From positions 62,001-126,000 of the forward strand of contig JAAYCI010000004.1 of assembly GCA_012729855.1 (NCBI GenBank): 64,000 bases of DNA, in the 5' to 3' direction. Shown here one piece after another: positions 34,195 through 42,711 of the stretch (position 1 is the first letter of the stretch; each line of letters starts with the position of its first letter). A model generated the notes under the pieces. The model was not told the DNA's origin. It saw only the letters and a list, made by a program, of their open reading frames with translations, and made no database searches. Position numbers and translations under genes: made by a program. This stretch comes from Oscillospiraceae bacterium. Lineage in GTDB: Bacteria; Bacillota; Clostridia; Oscillospirales; Ruminococcaceae.

Positions 34195-34870
34195 TACTTT
34201 CGTCTCCTTTATTGTCACTGCCCTGCCCGGTGGCCGCACTGCCGCCGTACAGGTCTTTATACGTTTCGTAGTTTCGGTTTATCTTGTTTACGTAGTTTTG
34301 CATTTGGTTGTAGGGAAAGGTGTGCAGTGTCACGCCGTCGGCGCTATAGGCGGTATCCTCCAGCAGGCCATCCACCGTGCCCCAGCCGCTGTGGTAGGAA
34401 GCGGCGGCGGTGGATACATCATTGCCATAGCGCTGCAGCGAGATGGCATACAGGTAGGTGCCAAAGCGGATGGCCGTCTCGGGGTCGTACATGTCGTCAA
34501 AGGTCAGGGCCTCGTCGGGCGCGATGCGGCCCTTTATCCAGTCAAAGGTGTCGTCCATCACCTGCATCAGGCCGCGCGCCCCCACGTTCGATTCCGCCTC
34601 GGGGTCAAACCCGCTCTCGGTTTGGATCACCGCGAAGATCAGCAGCGGGTCCACCCCGTATTCGGCCGCCCATTTTTCCACAATTTCGCCGTATTTTATG
34701 GGGTGGATAACCTTGCGCCCCGGCCCCCAGGCCAAAATGCCCACCGCCACCACCAGCACCAGCAATATGGCGCCCACGGCTATCAGCCTGCCGCGCTTTT
34801 GCTTTTGCGCCTGTTTGCGGTTGCGCTTGCGGTTGCGCTTGCGCTTGGGGGCTGGTTTCTTTTTCTTCAG
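34187..34870 (-). CDS. Membrane-anchored lytic transglycosylase (SLT family), probable CTG start
   Basis: 227 residues if CTG 34870 is the start. This gives a basic N-terminus of Lys/Arg repeats (34-residue cytoplasmic tail), one membrane helix, then an SLT domain from about 60. Without it the next in-frame start is GTG 34777, which removes the basic tail and has no ribosome site. GGAG lies 5 bp before CTG, and CTGA overlaps the coaE stop. SLT features are the catalytic Glu in VIQTESGFDPEAES, GARGLMQVM, and AAASYHSGWGTVD. It cleaves the MurNAc-GlcNAc bond. Two exact 12-bp tandem repeats (34816-34839) encode the basic tail. Confidence 0.85.
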   Translation of the reverse strand: MKKKKPAPKRKRNRKRNRKQAQKQKRGRLIAVGAILLVLVVAVGILAWGPGRKVIHPIKYGEIVEKWAAEYGVDPLLIFAVIQTESGFDPEAESNVGARGLMQVMDDTFDWIKGRIAPDEALTFDDMYDPETAIRFGTYLYAISLQRYGNDVSTAAASYHSGWGTVDGLLEDTAYSADGVTLHTFPYNQMQNYVNKINRNYETYKDLYGGSAATGQGSDNKGDESNV

Positions 34871-35484
34871 CGTTGCTCCGCCTCCTCTGCTTCCCGCAGC
34901 AGCTTTTCCAGCACGGCGTCGGCTTTTTGCAGCAGGGCTTCCTCACTGGTGTTGTTTTCTATCACATAGTCGGACGCTGCAATCAGCTCCTCCACCGGCT
35001 TTTGGGCGGAAAGGCGGTGGGCCGCCGCCGTTTTGGAGATGCCGTCCCGCAGGATGATGCGGCTGATGGAAAGGCGCTGGTCGGCCACCACCAGCACAAT
35101 GCGGTCGCACCGGGCCTGGTAGGGCCCGCCGATGATGGCCGCGCCGTCCACGAAAAACAGGGGGGCGCCCGCGGCGCGGGCTTCGTCCTGCCGGCGCACG
35201 GTTTCATTGTGAATATGTGGGTGGGTGATGTTGTTCAGCAGCTTGGTTTTTTCCGGGTCGCTGAAGGCGATCTGCCCCAGCTTTTTGCGGTGCAGCGTGC
35301 CGTCCGGGTTCAAAATCTCCTCACCAAAGGCAGCCACCAGCTCCTCAAGGCAAGCGCTGCCCGGGCCGGTCACCTCGCGGGAGACGGCGTCGCCGTCCAT
35401 GGTGGGGTGCCCCAGCGCCGCGTAGTGCTTGGTCACCGTCGATTTACCGCTGCCCGAGCGGCCGGTTACGCCTATGATGAGCAT
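34867..35484 (-). CDS. coaE: Dephospho-CoA kinase
   Basis: 205 residues. The P-loop is TGRSGSGKST at 7-16. The CoA-binding segment follows: DGDAVSREVTGPG, then LGQIAFSDPEKTKLLNNITHPHI. The lid region is HRLSAQKPVEELIAASDYVIENN. It phosphorylates the 3'-OH of dephospho-CoA to finish CoA synthesis. The usual family form is GGIGSGKS; here GRSGSGKS is a mild variant. Its stop overlaps the next gene's probable CTG start (CTGA). Confidence 0.93.
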   Translation of the reverse strand: MLIIGVTGRSGSGKSTVTKHYAALGHPTMDGDAVSREVTGPGSACLEELVAAFGEEILNPDGTLHRKKLGQIAFSDPEKTKLLNNITHPHIHNETVRRQDEARAAGAPLFFVDGAAIIGGPYQARCDRIVLVVADQRLSISRIILRDGISKTAAAHRLSAQKPVEELIAASDYVIENNTSEEALLQKADAVLEKLLREAEEAEQR

Positions 35485-35515
35485 ATTGTCACCTCGCGAT
35501 AAATAGTAGCATAAA

Positions 35516-36532
35516 TCACAGTGAAATTACATTGAAATCCGCCGCGCGCAGCAGGCGGTTGCGCACCGCCTGGCCCACGCCGCCGCCGGCCGGCATGCGG
35601 GCGTAAATGTATTTGGCGCCCTCGGCGTCCAGCCGGCGCAGCGCGGCATACAGCCCGGCCGCCTGCGAGGCCGCCTCGCCCGCTTGGCCGTAGGCCAGCG
35701 CGGGCAGGGGCAGGCGGGCTTCCTCGCCGGCAAAGCAGAGGGCACAAGCGCCCGGCTTTTCGGCGGCATTTTCCTGCAAATAGTGTATGAATTGTTCCAG
35801 CGTACCATCCAGCAAGAGCAGTTCCGCCTCGGGGGCGTAGTGGCGGTACTTCATGCCGGGGCTGGGCGGCGCCTGGGTGTGGGCATAATGCGCGCCGTCG
35901 GCGGTGGCTACCGGCCTGTCCAGCACGGCGGCTATCTCCTCGGCGGTAACAAAGCCGGGGCGCAGCACGGTGGGCCCGCCGGCCAGCGATACCACGGTGG
36001 ACTCCACCCCCACAGGGCAATCGCCGCCATCCAGTATAAGCGGGATGCGGCCGGCCATATCGTGCCACACATGCCGGGCCGACGTGGGGCTGGGCCGGCC
36101 CGAGCGGTTGGCCGAGGGCGCGGCCAGCGGCAGGCCGGCGGCGGCTATCACCGCGCGGGTGGCGCGGTGGGCCGGCAGGCGCACCCCCACGGTGGCCAGC
36201 CCGGCGCTCACGGCATCGGGGATGCCGGCCGCCTTGGGCAGTACCAGTGTAAGCGGGCCCGGCCAAAAGGCGTCGGCCAGCAATTGGGCTTCCCTTGGGA
36301 AAGCGGACACCACCTGCGGCAGCCTGTCCAGCATATCAATGTGTACGATCATCGGGTTGTCTTTGGGGCGGCCCTTGGCCTCGAACACCCGGGCAGCGGC
36401 TTCGGCGTCCAGCGCGTTGGCGGCCAGGCCATATACCGTCTCGGTGGGAATGGCCACCGGCTGGCCGGCGCGCAGAAGCTGGGCGGCCAGGGCAACGGCC
36501 TTTTCGCCGGCTGGTAATATCTCTGTCGTCAA
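35516..36532 (-). CDS. tsaC: L-threonylcarbamoyladenylate synthase (Sua5 type)
   Basis: 338 residues from TTG 36532, which lies 4 bp after the prfA stop and has GGGGGCG upstream. The YrdC domain spans about 8-195, with PIPTETVYGLAANA, FEAKGRPKDNPMIVHI, RLPAHRAT and APSANRSGRPSPT. A linker and the C-terminal Sua5 domain (about 215-338) follow, beginning SPGMKYRHYAPEAE. The enzyme makes threonylcarbamoyl-AMP for the universal t6A37 modification of ANN-decoding tRNAs. The neighbour prfA is a typical partner in Firmicutes. Confidence 0.94.
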   Translation of the reverse strand: MTTEILPAGEKAVALAAQLLRAGQPVAIPTETVYGLAANALDAEAAARVFEAKGRPKDNPMIVHIDMLDRLPQVVSAFPREAQLLADAFWPGPLTLVLPKAAGIPDAVSAGLATVGVRLPAHRATRAVIAAAGLPLAAPSANRSGRPSPTSARHVWHDMAGRIPLILDGGDCPVGVESTVVSLAGGPTVLRPGFVTAEEIAAVLDRPVATADGAHYAHTQAPPSPGMKYRHYAPEAELLLLDGTLEQFIHYLQENAAEKPGACALCFAGEEARLPLPALAYGQAGEAASQAAGLYAALRRLDAEGAKYIYARMPAGGGVGQAVRNRLLRAADFNVISL

Positions 36533-36536
36533 ACCG

Positions 36537-37613
36537 TTACGCCCCCGACGCTTTCTGCAGCTTTTCGGCCTGGTCGGCGGCAATCATCGGGTCGATCAGT
36601 TCATCCAGCGCGCCGCTCAGCACCGCGTCCAGCTTGTAAAGCGTCAGGCCGATGCGGTGGTCGGTGGCGCGGCCCTGCGGGTAGTTGTAGGTGCGGATGC
36701 GTTCGCTGCGGTCGCCCGAGCCCACCTGCTGCTTGCGGGTGGCGTCAATCTCGCTTTTCTGGGCGGCCTGCTTGTCGGCCAGCAGGCGGCTGCGCAGCAC
36801 CTTCATGGCTTTGTCGCGGTTTTTGTGCTGGCTGCGCTCGTCCTGGCACTCCACCACCATGCCGGTGGGCAGGTGGGTAATGCGGATGGCGCTGGAGGTC
36901 TTGTTCACGTGCTGGCCGCCGGCGCCCGACGCGCGGAAGGTGTCTATCTTCAAATCGGCGGGGTTGATGTCCACGTCCACGTCCTCGGCCTGGGGCATCA
37001 CCGCCACGGTGACCGCCGAGGTGTGGATGCGGCCCTGGGCCTCGGTTTCGGGCACGCGCTGCACCCGGTGGGTGCCGGCCTCGAACTTCAGGCGGCTGTA
37101 TACGCCGTCGCCCTCCACGCTGAAGGACACCTCCTTCATGCCGCCCAGCTCGGTCTCGTTCACGCTGAGGATCTCCGTCTTCCAGCCTTTGCGCTCGGCG
37201 TACATGGTGTACATCCGGTACAGGTTATAGGCAAACAGCGCCGCTTCGTCGCCGCCGGTGCCGCCGCGTATCTCCATAATCACGCTGCGCTCGTCGTTTT
37301 CATCCTTCGGCAGCAACAAAACCGACAGTTGCCGGCCCAGTTCCTCCACCTTTGCCTGGTTTTCGTCCAGCTCGGCGCGGGCCAGCTCTTTCAGCTCGGC
37401 GTCGCTGCCGCTGTCGTCCAGCAGCTCCCTGGCCTCGTCACAGGCGTCTTTGGCCGCCTTGTAGGCGTCGTAGGTTTCCACCAGCGGGCTCAGCTGCTTG
37501 TAGTCCTTCATCAGCGTCCGGTATTGCTCAGGGTCGCCCACGGTGGCGGGGTCTTGCAGCCGCCGGTTTATTTCATCGTAGCGGTTGCGCACCAGTTCCA
37601 GCTTGTCAAACAT
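36537..37613 (-). CDS. prfA: Peptide chain release factor 1
   Basis: 358 residues from ATG 37613. AAGGA lies 8 bp upstream; the ATG at 37622 sits too close to that site. The stop-codon-reading tripeptide is PET within [14 protein letters not shown] (P-x-T type, RF1, reading UAA/UAG). The catalytic motif is [10 protein letters not shown] with the methylated Gln. An N-terminal coiled coil spans about 20-95. Its product ends translation. It is the first large gene of the DUF951-prfA-tsaC-coaE-slt-M18 run, driven by the strong promoter near 37953. Confidence 0.97.
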   Translation of the reverse strand: MFDKLELVRNRYDEINRRLQDPATVGDPEQYRTLMKDYKQLSPLVETYDAYKAAKDACDEARELLDDSGSDAELKELARAELDENQAKVEELGRQLSVLLLPKDENDERSVIMEIRGGTGGDEAALFAYNLYRMYTMYAERKGWKTEILSVNETELGGMKEVSFSVEGDGVYSRLKFEAGTHRVQRVPETEAQGRIHTSAVTVAVMPQAEDVDVDINPADLKIDTFRASGAGGQHVNKTSSAIRITHLPTGMVVECQDERSQHKNRDKAMKVLRSRLLADKQAAQKSEIDATRKQQVGSGDRSERIRTYNYPQGRATDHRIGLTLYKLDAVLSGALDELIDPMIAADQAEKLQKASGA

Positions 37614-37694
37614 CGCTTCCATCCTTACATCTATAGAGGTTGCAGCGGCAGAAACCCGCCGCTTTCATTACTTTTGAATATGCACACCACGCCG

Positions 37695-37895
37695 CTACCG
37701 CAGGGGGATGTCCTCCCCGGCCCGCGTCAGCTTTTTGATGCGTTTCTCTATCTTGCCGCGCGGCAGCATGATTTCGTGCCGGCATTTGTCGCAGCGGATC
37801 TTGAAATCCATGCCCACCCGCAGCACCAAAAAGCTGCTGCCCCCGCAGGGGTGCGGCTTTTTGGTAACGATATTGTCGCCCACACGCACATCCAT
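37695..37895 (-). CDS. DUF951 family protein
   Basis: 66 residues. The order VGDNIVTKKPHPCGG, then FLVLRVGMDFKIRCDKCRHEIMLPR, is typical of DUF951, a small Firmicute family. Three cysteines (HPCGG and CDKC) may bind zinc, and the basic C-terminus (KIEKRIKKL) suggests nucleic-acid or ribosome binding. In Bacillus the homologue is YyaB/YchF-neighbour type and its function is unresolved. GTGGGAGC lies upstream of ATG. It is the promoter-proximal gene of the prfA operon. Confidence 0.88.
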   Translation of the reverse strand: MDVRVGDNIVTKKPHPCGGSSFLVLRVGMDFKIRCDKCRHEIMLPRGKIEKRIKKLTRAGEDIPLR

Positions 37896-37952
37896 GGCTT
37901 GCTCCCACTTTTTTGCTGGTAACTGCCCGTATACCAGACGATAACCTTATAT

Positions 37953-37981
37953 ATTATACACGAAAGCAAGGGTACAGGCAA
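37953..37981 (-). promoter_or_regulatory. Promoter of the DUF951-prfA operon
   Basis: On the minus strand, TTGCCT (37981-37976) and a perfect TATAAT (37958-37953) are 17 bp apart. Confidence 0.75.
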
Positions 37982-38030
37982 ACCTTGCCCTCTGGCTTTG
38001 CCGGTGGATGGCCTTTTGGCACAGCACCAT

Positions 38031-38074
38031 AAAAAAGCATCTGCCGCCGGCACAAACGCCGGCACTGCAGATGC
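38031..38074 (-). terminator. Strong terminator of the HD-domain gene
   Basis: On the minus strand, GCATCTGC / GCAGATGC enclose a second stem GTGCCGGC / GCCGGCac, followed by TTTTTT. Confidence 0.88.
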
Positions 38075-38112
38075 TCGTCACTGGCCCGGCGCCAAGCGCG
38101 CAGGCCCATACT

Positions 38113-38616
38113 TTAAGCCATGTTCAGGTTGGGCACCGGGCGGCGGAAGGTCTCGCGCATGCTGCAAGCCTTGTCGTGAAACAGCACCACGTAAGACTCC
38201 GGGTGGCGGGGCGGGATGACCGTGAGCGGCCACATGTGCTTTAAGATGATCTCCCGCTCTTTTTTGCTCAGGTGAAACTTCCTCTCGGCGTTCTTCAGCG
38301 CACTGCCCGGGTGGGTAAAAGCGTGCATTTTGCCGCCGGTGATGCTGGAGTGCAGGTGCCAGTCGTAGAGGAAAAGGTCATGCAGCAGGCCGGCGCGGGC
38401 GGCGGCGCGGGCATCCAGCCCGTATTTCAGGCAGGTTTTATAGCTCAGGTAGGACACCGCGATGCTGTGCTCCAAACAACTGGTGGTACCATGCTGGATG
38501 AAGGTTTTCATCGATTGCACATCTTCATCCTGTAAAATATCTTCCACAATCGCAAGATATTCGGCATCGTCCGGTACCATCACATCGTCTGGCACACCGC
38601 GAAAAGTCAATTCCAT
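38113..38616 (-). CDS. HD-domain phosphohydrolase-like protein
   Basis: 167 residues. HD-domain metal ligands are His in CLEHSIAVSYL, His-Asp in GLLHDLFLYDW, and a later His in HAFTHPGSALKNAE, with ILKHMWPLT near the end. It resembles small HD proteins of clostridia (uncharacterised; some are nucleotide phosphohydrolases). The substrate cannot be read. A near-consensus promoter lies about 45 bp upstream and a strong terminator follows, so it is a single-gene unit. Confidence 0.85.
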   Translation of the reverse strand: MELTFRGVPDDVMVPDDAEYLAIVEDILQDEDVQSMKTFIQHGTTSCLEHSIAVSYLSYKTCLKYGLDARAAARAGLLHDLFLYDWHLHSSITGGKMHAFTHPGSALKNAERKFHLSKKEREIILKHMWPLTVIPPRHPESYVVLFHDKACSMRETFRRPVPNLNMA

Positions 38617-38660
38617 TTAGTCGCTCCCTTTTTCATTTCAGCCCTGTTGCGGGCTTGCAT

Positions 38661-38689
38661 AGTATACCTCAAACTTCGACAAAGGTCAA
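38661..38689 (-). promoter_or_regulatory. Promoter of the HD-domain gene
   Basis: On the minus strand, TTGACC (38689-38684) and TATACT (38666-38661) are 17 bp apart. Confidence 0.7.
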
Positions 38690-39046
38690 CTGTTTGTGCG
38701 TATATTATACAGCGCACCTACGCTATTACACCAATATATCGCATGTTTCGGGGCGCGTGCACAGCCCTTCCCGGGGTGTAGGTTTCCGCTTACAAAACAA
38801 AACGAGAATACCTGGTACCTGTTTACAGTGCAACCTGCGCATGAAAAAAACACCCTTTCTTGCGGAAAGGATAGCGGTTTGCATATAATCATCTATTCTG
38901 CGTTTAATTTTGAGTATGACAAATGTCTCAACAGCACCCGTAAAGCTTATTGACATTACTCTAAATTTTTTCGTTATATCGACTTTTACCTGTTTTTCAT
39001 ATTTTATCGTCTTGTGTTGTTTTCCGCATTTTCCAAGCTTTCCGGC
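38690..39046. other. AT-richer intergenic stretch without a recognised gene
   Basis: The frames here have poor composition and no ribosome sites. Two further promoter-like pairs point rightward: TTGCGG with TATAAT (18 bp apart, ending near 38890) and a perfect TTGACA near 38952 with TTATAT 18 bp later. A short stem TTTCTTGCGGAAA and an imperfect TTGAG...CTCAA stem are present. An untranslated RNA or decayed sequence is possible. Confidence 0.35.
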
Positions 39047-39075
39047 TTGTGTAAAGCGGATGCAGTGACTATAAT
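39047..39075 (+). promoter_or_regulatory. Promoter of the DUF4364 gene
   Basis: TTGTGT and a perfect TATAAT are 17 bp apart, about 70 bp before the ATG. Confidence 0.65.
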
Positions 39076-39143
39076 ATAAGCACCATCCATGCAACATTCC
39101 ACCCGCGGCATGGCTTCCGGGAAAACAAATAGAGGTATCCCAA

Positions 39144-39743
39144 ATGTCTGAACTCACTTTCAATGAAGGCGTGAAACCCGGCGGCCTCACATCGGGCACC
39201 GAGATCCGTATTCTGCTGTGCTACCTGCTGGACAACATCCCCGGCGCGGTGAGTCGCACACAGCTGGAGGAGGCGCTGTTGGGCGAGGCGCTGGTGAACT
39301 ACTTTGCGCTGGCAGAGAGCTTGGCCCAGCTGAGGGAGCAGGCACTGGTTGCCGGGCCGGACGACGCGCTGGAAATAACCAAAGCCGGCCGCACCGTGGG
39401 GCGCACGCTGGCACACGATGTACCCCGCACCGTGCGGGAGGCTGCCGTGCGGGGGCTTATTCGCGCACAGCAATACGCCGCCAAAGCGGCCGCCCACCAC
39501 AGCGAGATTTTGCAGCTGGAAAGCGGCCGTGCGGTAGCCTGCAGTATACAGGACGGCAGCGGCCAGCTATTCCAGATGCAGCTGTACATGCCCGACACCC
39601 TAACGGCCGAGGCCGTGCGCGAGAAGTTTATTGAGAGCGGCGATGTGATTTACAAGCTGGTGCTGGCAGCCCTCACCGGAGACAAGCGCCTGGCGCAACA
39701 GAGCTTGGGGCAACTGGATGAGACCGAAGGCAAAGCGCTATAA
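39144..39743 (+). CDS. DUF4364 family protein (winged-helix, probable regulator)
   Basis: 199 residues. The opening GGLTSGTEIRILLCYLLDNIPGAVSRTQLEEAL and the helix YFALAESLAQLREQALV form an N-terminal winged helix, and the C-terminal part (residues 95-190) is an alpha/beta domain ending YKLVLAALTGD. The pattern matches DUF4364, a clostridial family annotated as probable transcriptional regulators. AGAGGTATCCC precedes the ATG. A bidirectional terminator closes the unit. The target is unknown. Confidence 0.87.
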   Translation: MSELTFNEGVKPGGLTSGTEIRILLCYLLDNIPGAVSRTQLEEALLGEALVNYFALAESLAQLREQALVAGPDDALEITKAGRTVGRTLAHDVPRTVREAAVRGLIRAQQYAAKAAAHHSEILQLESGRAVACSIQDGSGQLFQMQLYMPDTLTAEAVREKFIESGDVIYKLVLAALTGDKRLAQQSLGQLDETEGKAL

Positions 39744-39750
39744 GAAGCAC

Positions 39751-39780
39751 AAAAAAGCCCCGCCGGAGCGGGGCTTTTTT
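39751..39780. terminator. Bidirectional terminator
   Basis: AAAAAAGCCCCGC-CGGA-GCGGGGCTTTTTT is strong on both strands and lies between convergent genes. Confidence 0.9.
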
Positions 39781-39792
39781 ACTTGGCAGCAT

Positions 39793-39990
39793 TTAATATC
39801 GGGACGATATGGCTTCCACAAAAGCATTGTATGATTGCATGTTGAATATGGCCCAAATAATGGCGCCGATAAACGCGATGGCCACCAGAACCTGCATTAC
39901 AAGGCTAAGCGTTGGCGCTTTTTTACGCAGCACCATAGCTAAAACAGAGAACACAAGCCCAAGGCCCAGTATGATATATAGCCAAACCAT
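39793..39990 (-). CDS. Small two-helix membrane protein
   Basis: 65 residues from ATG 39990, chosen because GAGGTG lies 6 bp upstream. The upstream frame has no support. Hydrophobic segments lie at about 3-22 and 33-52, with a basic loop RKKAP between. It resembles many unnamed small membrane proteins of Firmicutes. I assign no function. Confidence 0.6.
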   Translation of the reverse strand: MVWLYIILGLGLVFSVLAMVLRKKAPTLSLVMQVLVAIAFIGAIIWAIFNMQSYNAFVEAISSRY

Positions 39991-40137
39991 AATCATCACC
40001 TCATCATTATTATAGCATGGTTGTGTGCTGGCTACCGCGCTTGCACAAAGAATTAACAATACCCCGTCCCGCATGCCCCGGCGAAGCGGATAAACACACG
40101 GCCGGAAAAAAAGCCCTGCGCAACTATGCGCAGGAGC

Positions 40138-40740
40138 TCAATCTTCTTTATCCTGCTGGTGGCCCTCCACCACGCCGCTGCCGCGGAACACATAGGTGAT
40201 GCTGGAAAAGAATATCTTCATGTCCAGCTTGAACGAGAGGTTTTGGGCATAGAACCCGTCCATCTGCGCCTTTACAGGAATGGGCAGCTCGTCGCGGCCA
40301 TTGATTTGCGCGTAGCCGGTAAGCCCGGGGCGCAGGGCATTGGCGCCATATTTGTCGCGCTCGGCCACCAGGTCGTCCTGGTTCCACAGCGCCGGCCGCG
40401 GGCCGATGACACTCATCTGCCCCGCCAGGATGTTCAGCACCTGGGGCAGCTCATCCAGGCTGAAATGCCGCAAAAACCGCCCCATGCCGGTGATGCGGGA
40501 ATCGGGCGCGCCCAGCAGGTGGGTGGGCACGTCCTTGGGCGTATCGGACGTCATGGTGCGGAACTTCAGAATGGTGAACAGCTTTTTATCGCGCCCCACC
40601 CGCTTTTGCAGAAAAAAAACCGGCCCTTTGGAGTCGATTTTAATCAGGAGGGCAAACACGAGCCCGAAGGGCAGCAGCACAATGGCGCCAATGAGGGAGA
40701 GCAGGATATCGATAAGCCGCTTGAATAAAGCAGGGTACAT
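40138..40740 (-). CDS. Sugar-phosphate (undecaprenyl-phosphate) transferase, PglC-like
   Basis: 200 residues. The N-terminal re-entrant membrane helix (FKRLIDILLSLIGAIVLLPFGL) is followed by the bacterial sugar transferase motif GPVFFLQKRVGRDKKLFTILKFRTM. The Asp-Glu catalytic pair lies in HFSLDELPQVLNIL, with SVIGPRPALW and RPGLTGYAQINGRDEL next. It transfers a sugar-1-phosphate to undecaprenyl phosphate to start glycan or capsule assembly. At 200 residues it is a monotopic, PglC-like form without extra helices. The neighbouring epimerase/dehydratase probably supplies its UDP-sugar. Confidence 0.92.
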   Translation of the reverse strand: MYPALFKRLIDILLSLIGAIVLLPFGLVFALLIKIDSKGPVFFLQKRVGRDKKLFTILKFRTMTSDTPKDVPTHLLGAPDSRITGMGRFLRHFSLDELPQVLNILAGQMSVIGPRPALWNQDDLVAERDKYGANALRPGLTGYAQINGRDELPIPVKAQMDGFYAQNLSFKLDMKIFFSSITYVFRGSGVVEGHQQDKED

Positions 40741-40741
40741 A

Positions 40742-42649
40742 TCAGCCCTCCACCGTGCCGGATTCGTGCTGGAAGGTGGGCACCATGTCCATCAGCACCT
40801 GCACCAAATTCTCGCTGTTGTTGGAATAGGCAATCTCCTTCAGCGTGGCAATGTGGTGGAAAAAGGTGTTCTTGTTCAGCCGTATGGGCGAACCAATGCT
40901 GATTTTATTGTTCTCGGTCTGGCGCAGGCCCTCTTCGTCCATCATCAGCTCTTCGTACAGCTTTTCGCCGGGGCGCAGGCCGGTGAACACGATGTCGATT
41001 TCCTCATAAGGAATAAACCCGGCCAGGCGGATGAGGTTCTCGGCCAGCTCCAGAATGGGCACCGGCTGGCCCATGTCCAGTACAAATATCTCGCCGCCCT
41101 TGCCCATGGCGCCGGCCTCCAGCACCAGGCTCACTGCTTCGGGGATGGTCATAAAGTAGCGCACAATCTCGGGGTGTGTCACCGTCAGCGGACCGCCCGC
41201 GGCAATTTGCTCCTTGAACAGCGGCAGCACCGAGCCGTTGGAGCCCAGCACGTTGCCAAAACGTACCGCCACAAACGTGGTTTTACTTTTTTGGGCCATC
41301 GCCTGCACAATCATCTCACACAGGCGCTTGGTGGCGCCCATCACGCTGGTGGGGTTCACAGCCTTGTCGGTGGATACCAGCACAAAACGCGACGTGCCGT
41401 ACTTGTCGGCCGCCGTGGCCATATTGAAGGTACCGCAAACGTTGTTTTTCACCGCTTCCTCGGGGCAGTCCTCCATCAGCGGCACATGCTTGTGGGCCGC
41501 CGCGTGGAATACCACGTCGGGGCGCAGGCGGTCGAACAGGTCGTTCACCTTCTTGGTGTCACGTACCGAGGCAATCTCCACCCGCACCTCCACGGTGTCG
41601 CCATACTCGCGCAGCAGCTCCTGCTGGATGCTGTAGACGCCGTTCTCATAAATGTCCAGCATGATCAGACGCCGGGGGCTGTATTGCGCAATCTGGCGGC
41701 AAAGCTCGGAGCCAATGGACCCGCCCGCGCCGGTAACCATTACCACCCGGCCGGCCAGCAGGGTGGCCGAGCGGCTGCTCAGCGTTACCGGCTCGCGGCC
41801 CAAAAGGTCCTCCACCCGCACCTCACGTATCCGGCTGGAAAGGTCTCCCCCCTCGGTCATGATCTGGCGCAGGTCCGGCAAAATGCGCAGGTTGCACTTG
41901 GTTTTGTAGCACTGGTTCAAAATGCGCTGGCGGTTTTCGTCGTCCAGCGACGGAATGGCCACCACAATGGTGTCGATCTCGCACTGCACCGTCAATTCCG
42001 GGATATCATCGGTGGTGCCCATGATCTGGGCGCCCATCATGGAGCGGCCCACCTTCTCGGGGGCGTCGTCCACCACACAGATGATGCTCATGTCGCTCTC
42101 GGCGTTGCGCTGCTGCTCGTGCAGCAGGGTGGCCGCGGCCTCGCCGGCGCCAACCACCATCACCCGCTTGCGCCGGCCGCGCTTTTGCAGGCGGGTGTTG
42201 CGGTACATGCGGTAGGTCAGGCGGGAATACAGGGTGATGGATACGGCAAACAGCGCGCTGAGCAAAAATACCGAGAGCGGTATCCGGCGCTCGTTGAATA
42301 TAAAAAGCGATAACAAAAAGAATGCGGCGATACCCACGACAAAGGCCAGTACCAGGCGGAAGAACTCCACAATCTCCGCGTAGCGCCAGAGGCTGTCGTA
42401 CATGCCAAATACGCCAAAGGATATTTCCACGCAGCAGACAAACAAAAAGCAGCTGGATACCAGCATGGGGATGCTGTCTGCCCAGCTTATACGGCCCTGG
42501 ATGAGCACCCAGGGCAGCACATAGCAGATGATCAGCACCACAATATCGAACAGCATCAAAATAGCCTTGCGGTGCCGGCTGACAAACGCGCCGAACGACG
42601 CCTGTGCAGGCGGCTTGCTCTCCACTGTTTTTTGCGTTGGGTTGCTCAA
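40742..42649 (-). CDS. NDP-sugar 4,6-dehydratase/epimerase, CapD/PglF type, membrane-anchored
   Basis: 635 residues from TTG 42649, with AGAGGG 8 bp upstream; the alternative ATG 42673 has no ribosome site. Four to five membrane helices (20-150) precede a CoA-binding-like Rossmann domain (MVVGAGEAAATLLHEQ at about 165). The catalytic short-chain dehydrogenase domain starts at VMVTGAGGSIGSELCRQI. The active site is STDKAVNPTSVMGATKR, where Met-x3-Lys replaces Tyr-x3-Lys as in PglF and CapD. It turns UDP-GlcNAc into a 4-keto-6-deoxy sugar. The 1-bp gap to the sugar transferase marks one operon for diNAcBac-like or other rare-sugar glycan synthesis. Confidence 0.92.
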   Translation of the reverse strand: MSNPTQKTVESKPPAQASFGAFVSRHRKAILMLFDIVVLIICYVLPWVLIQGRISWADSIPMLVSSCFLFVCCVEISFGVFGMYDSLWRYAEIVEFFRLVLAFVVGIAAFFLLSLFIFNERRIPLSVFLLSALFAVSITLYSRLTYRMYRNTRLQKRGRRKRVMVVGAGEAAATLLHEQQRNAESDMSIICVVDDAPEKVGRSMMGAQIMGTTDDIPELTVQCEIDTIVVAIPSLDDENRQRILNQCYKTKCNLRILPDLRQIMTEGGDLSSRIREVRVEDLLGREPVTLSSRSATLLAGRVVMVTGAGGSIGSELCRQIAQYSPRRLIMLDIYENGVYSIQQELLREYGDTVEVRVEIASVRDTKKVNDLFDRLRPDVVFHAAAHKHVPLMEDCPEEAVKNNVCGTFNMATAADKYGTSRFVLVSTDKAVNPTSVMGATKRLCEMIVQAMAQKSKTTFVAVRFGNVLGSNGSVLPLFKEQIAAGGPLTVTHPEIVRYFMTIPEAVSLVLEAGAMGKGGEIFVLDMGQPVPILELAENLIRLAGFIPYEEIDIVFTGLRPGEKLYEELMMDEEGLRQTENNKISIGSPIRLNKNTFFHHIATLKEIAYSNNSENLVQVLMDMVPTFQHESGTVEG

Positions 42650-42711
42650 TACAGGTGCCCTCTTTTTATACATAAATATATAGCAAACTGGATGTGTGAA
42701 ACGCTTGTCAC

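Noticed and set aside
34111-34969. Rightward frames across the transglycosylase and coaE genes
   Set aside because: They are antisense shadows. The minus-strand genes show catalytic motifs and ribosome sites.
38726-39199. A 157-codon minus-strand frame in the intergenic region
   Set aside because: It has no ribosome site, covers the promoter and start of the DUF4364 gene, and has poor composition.
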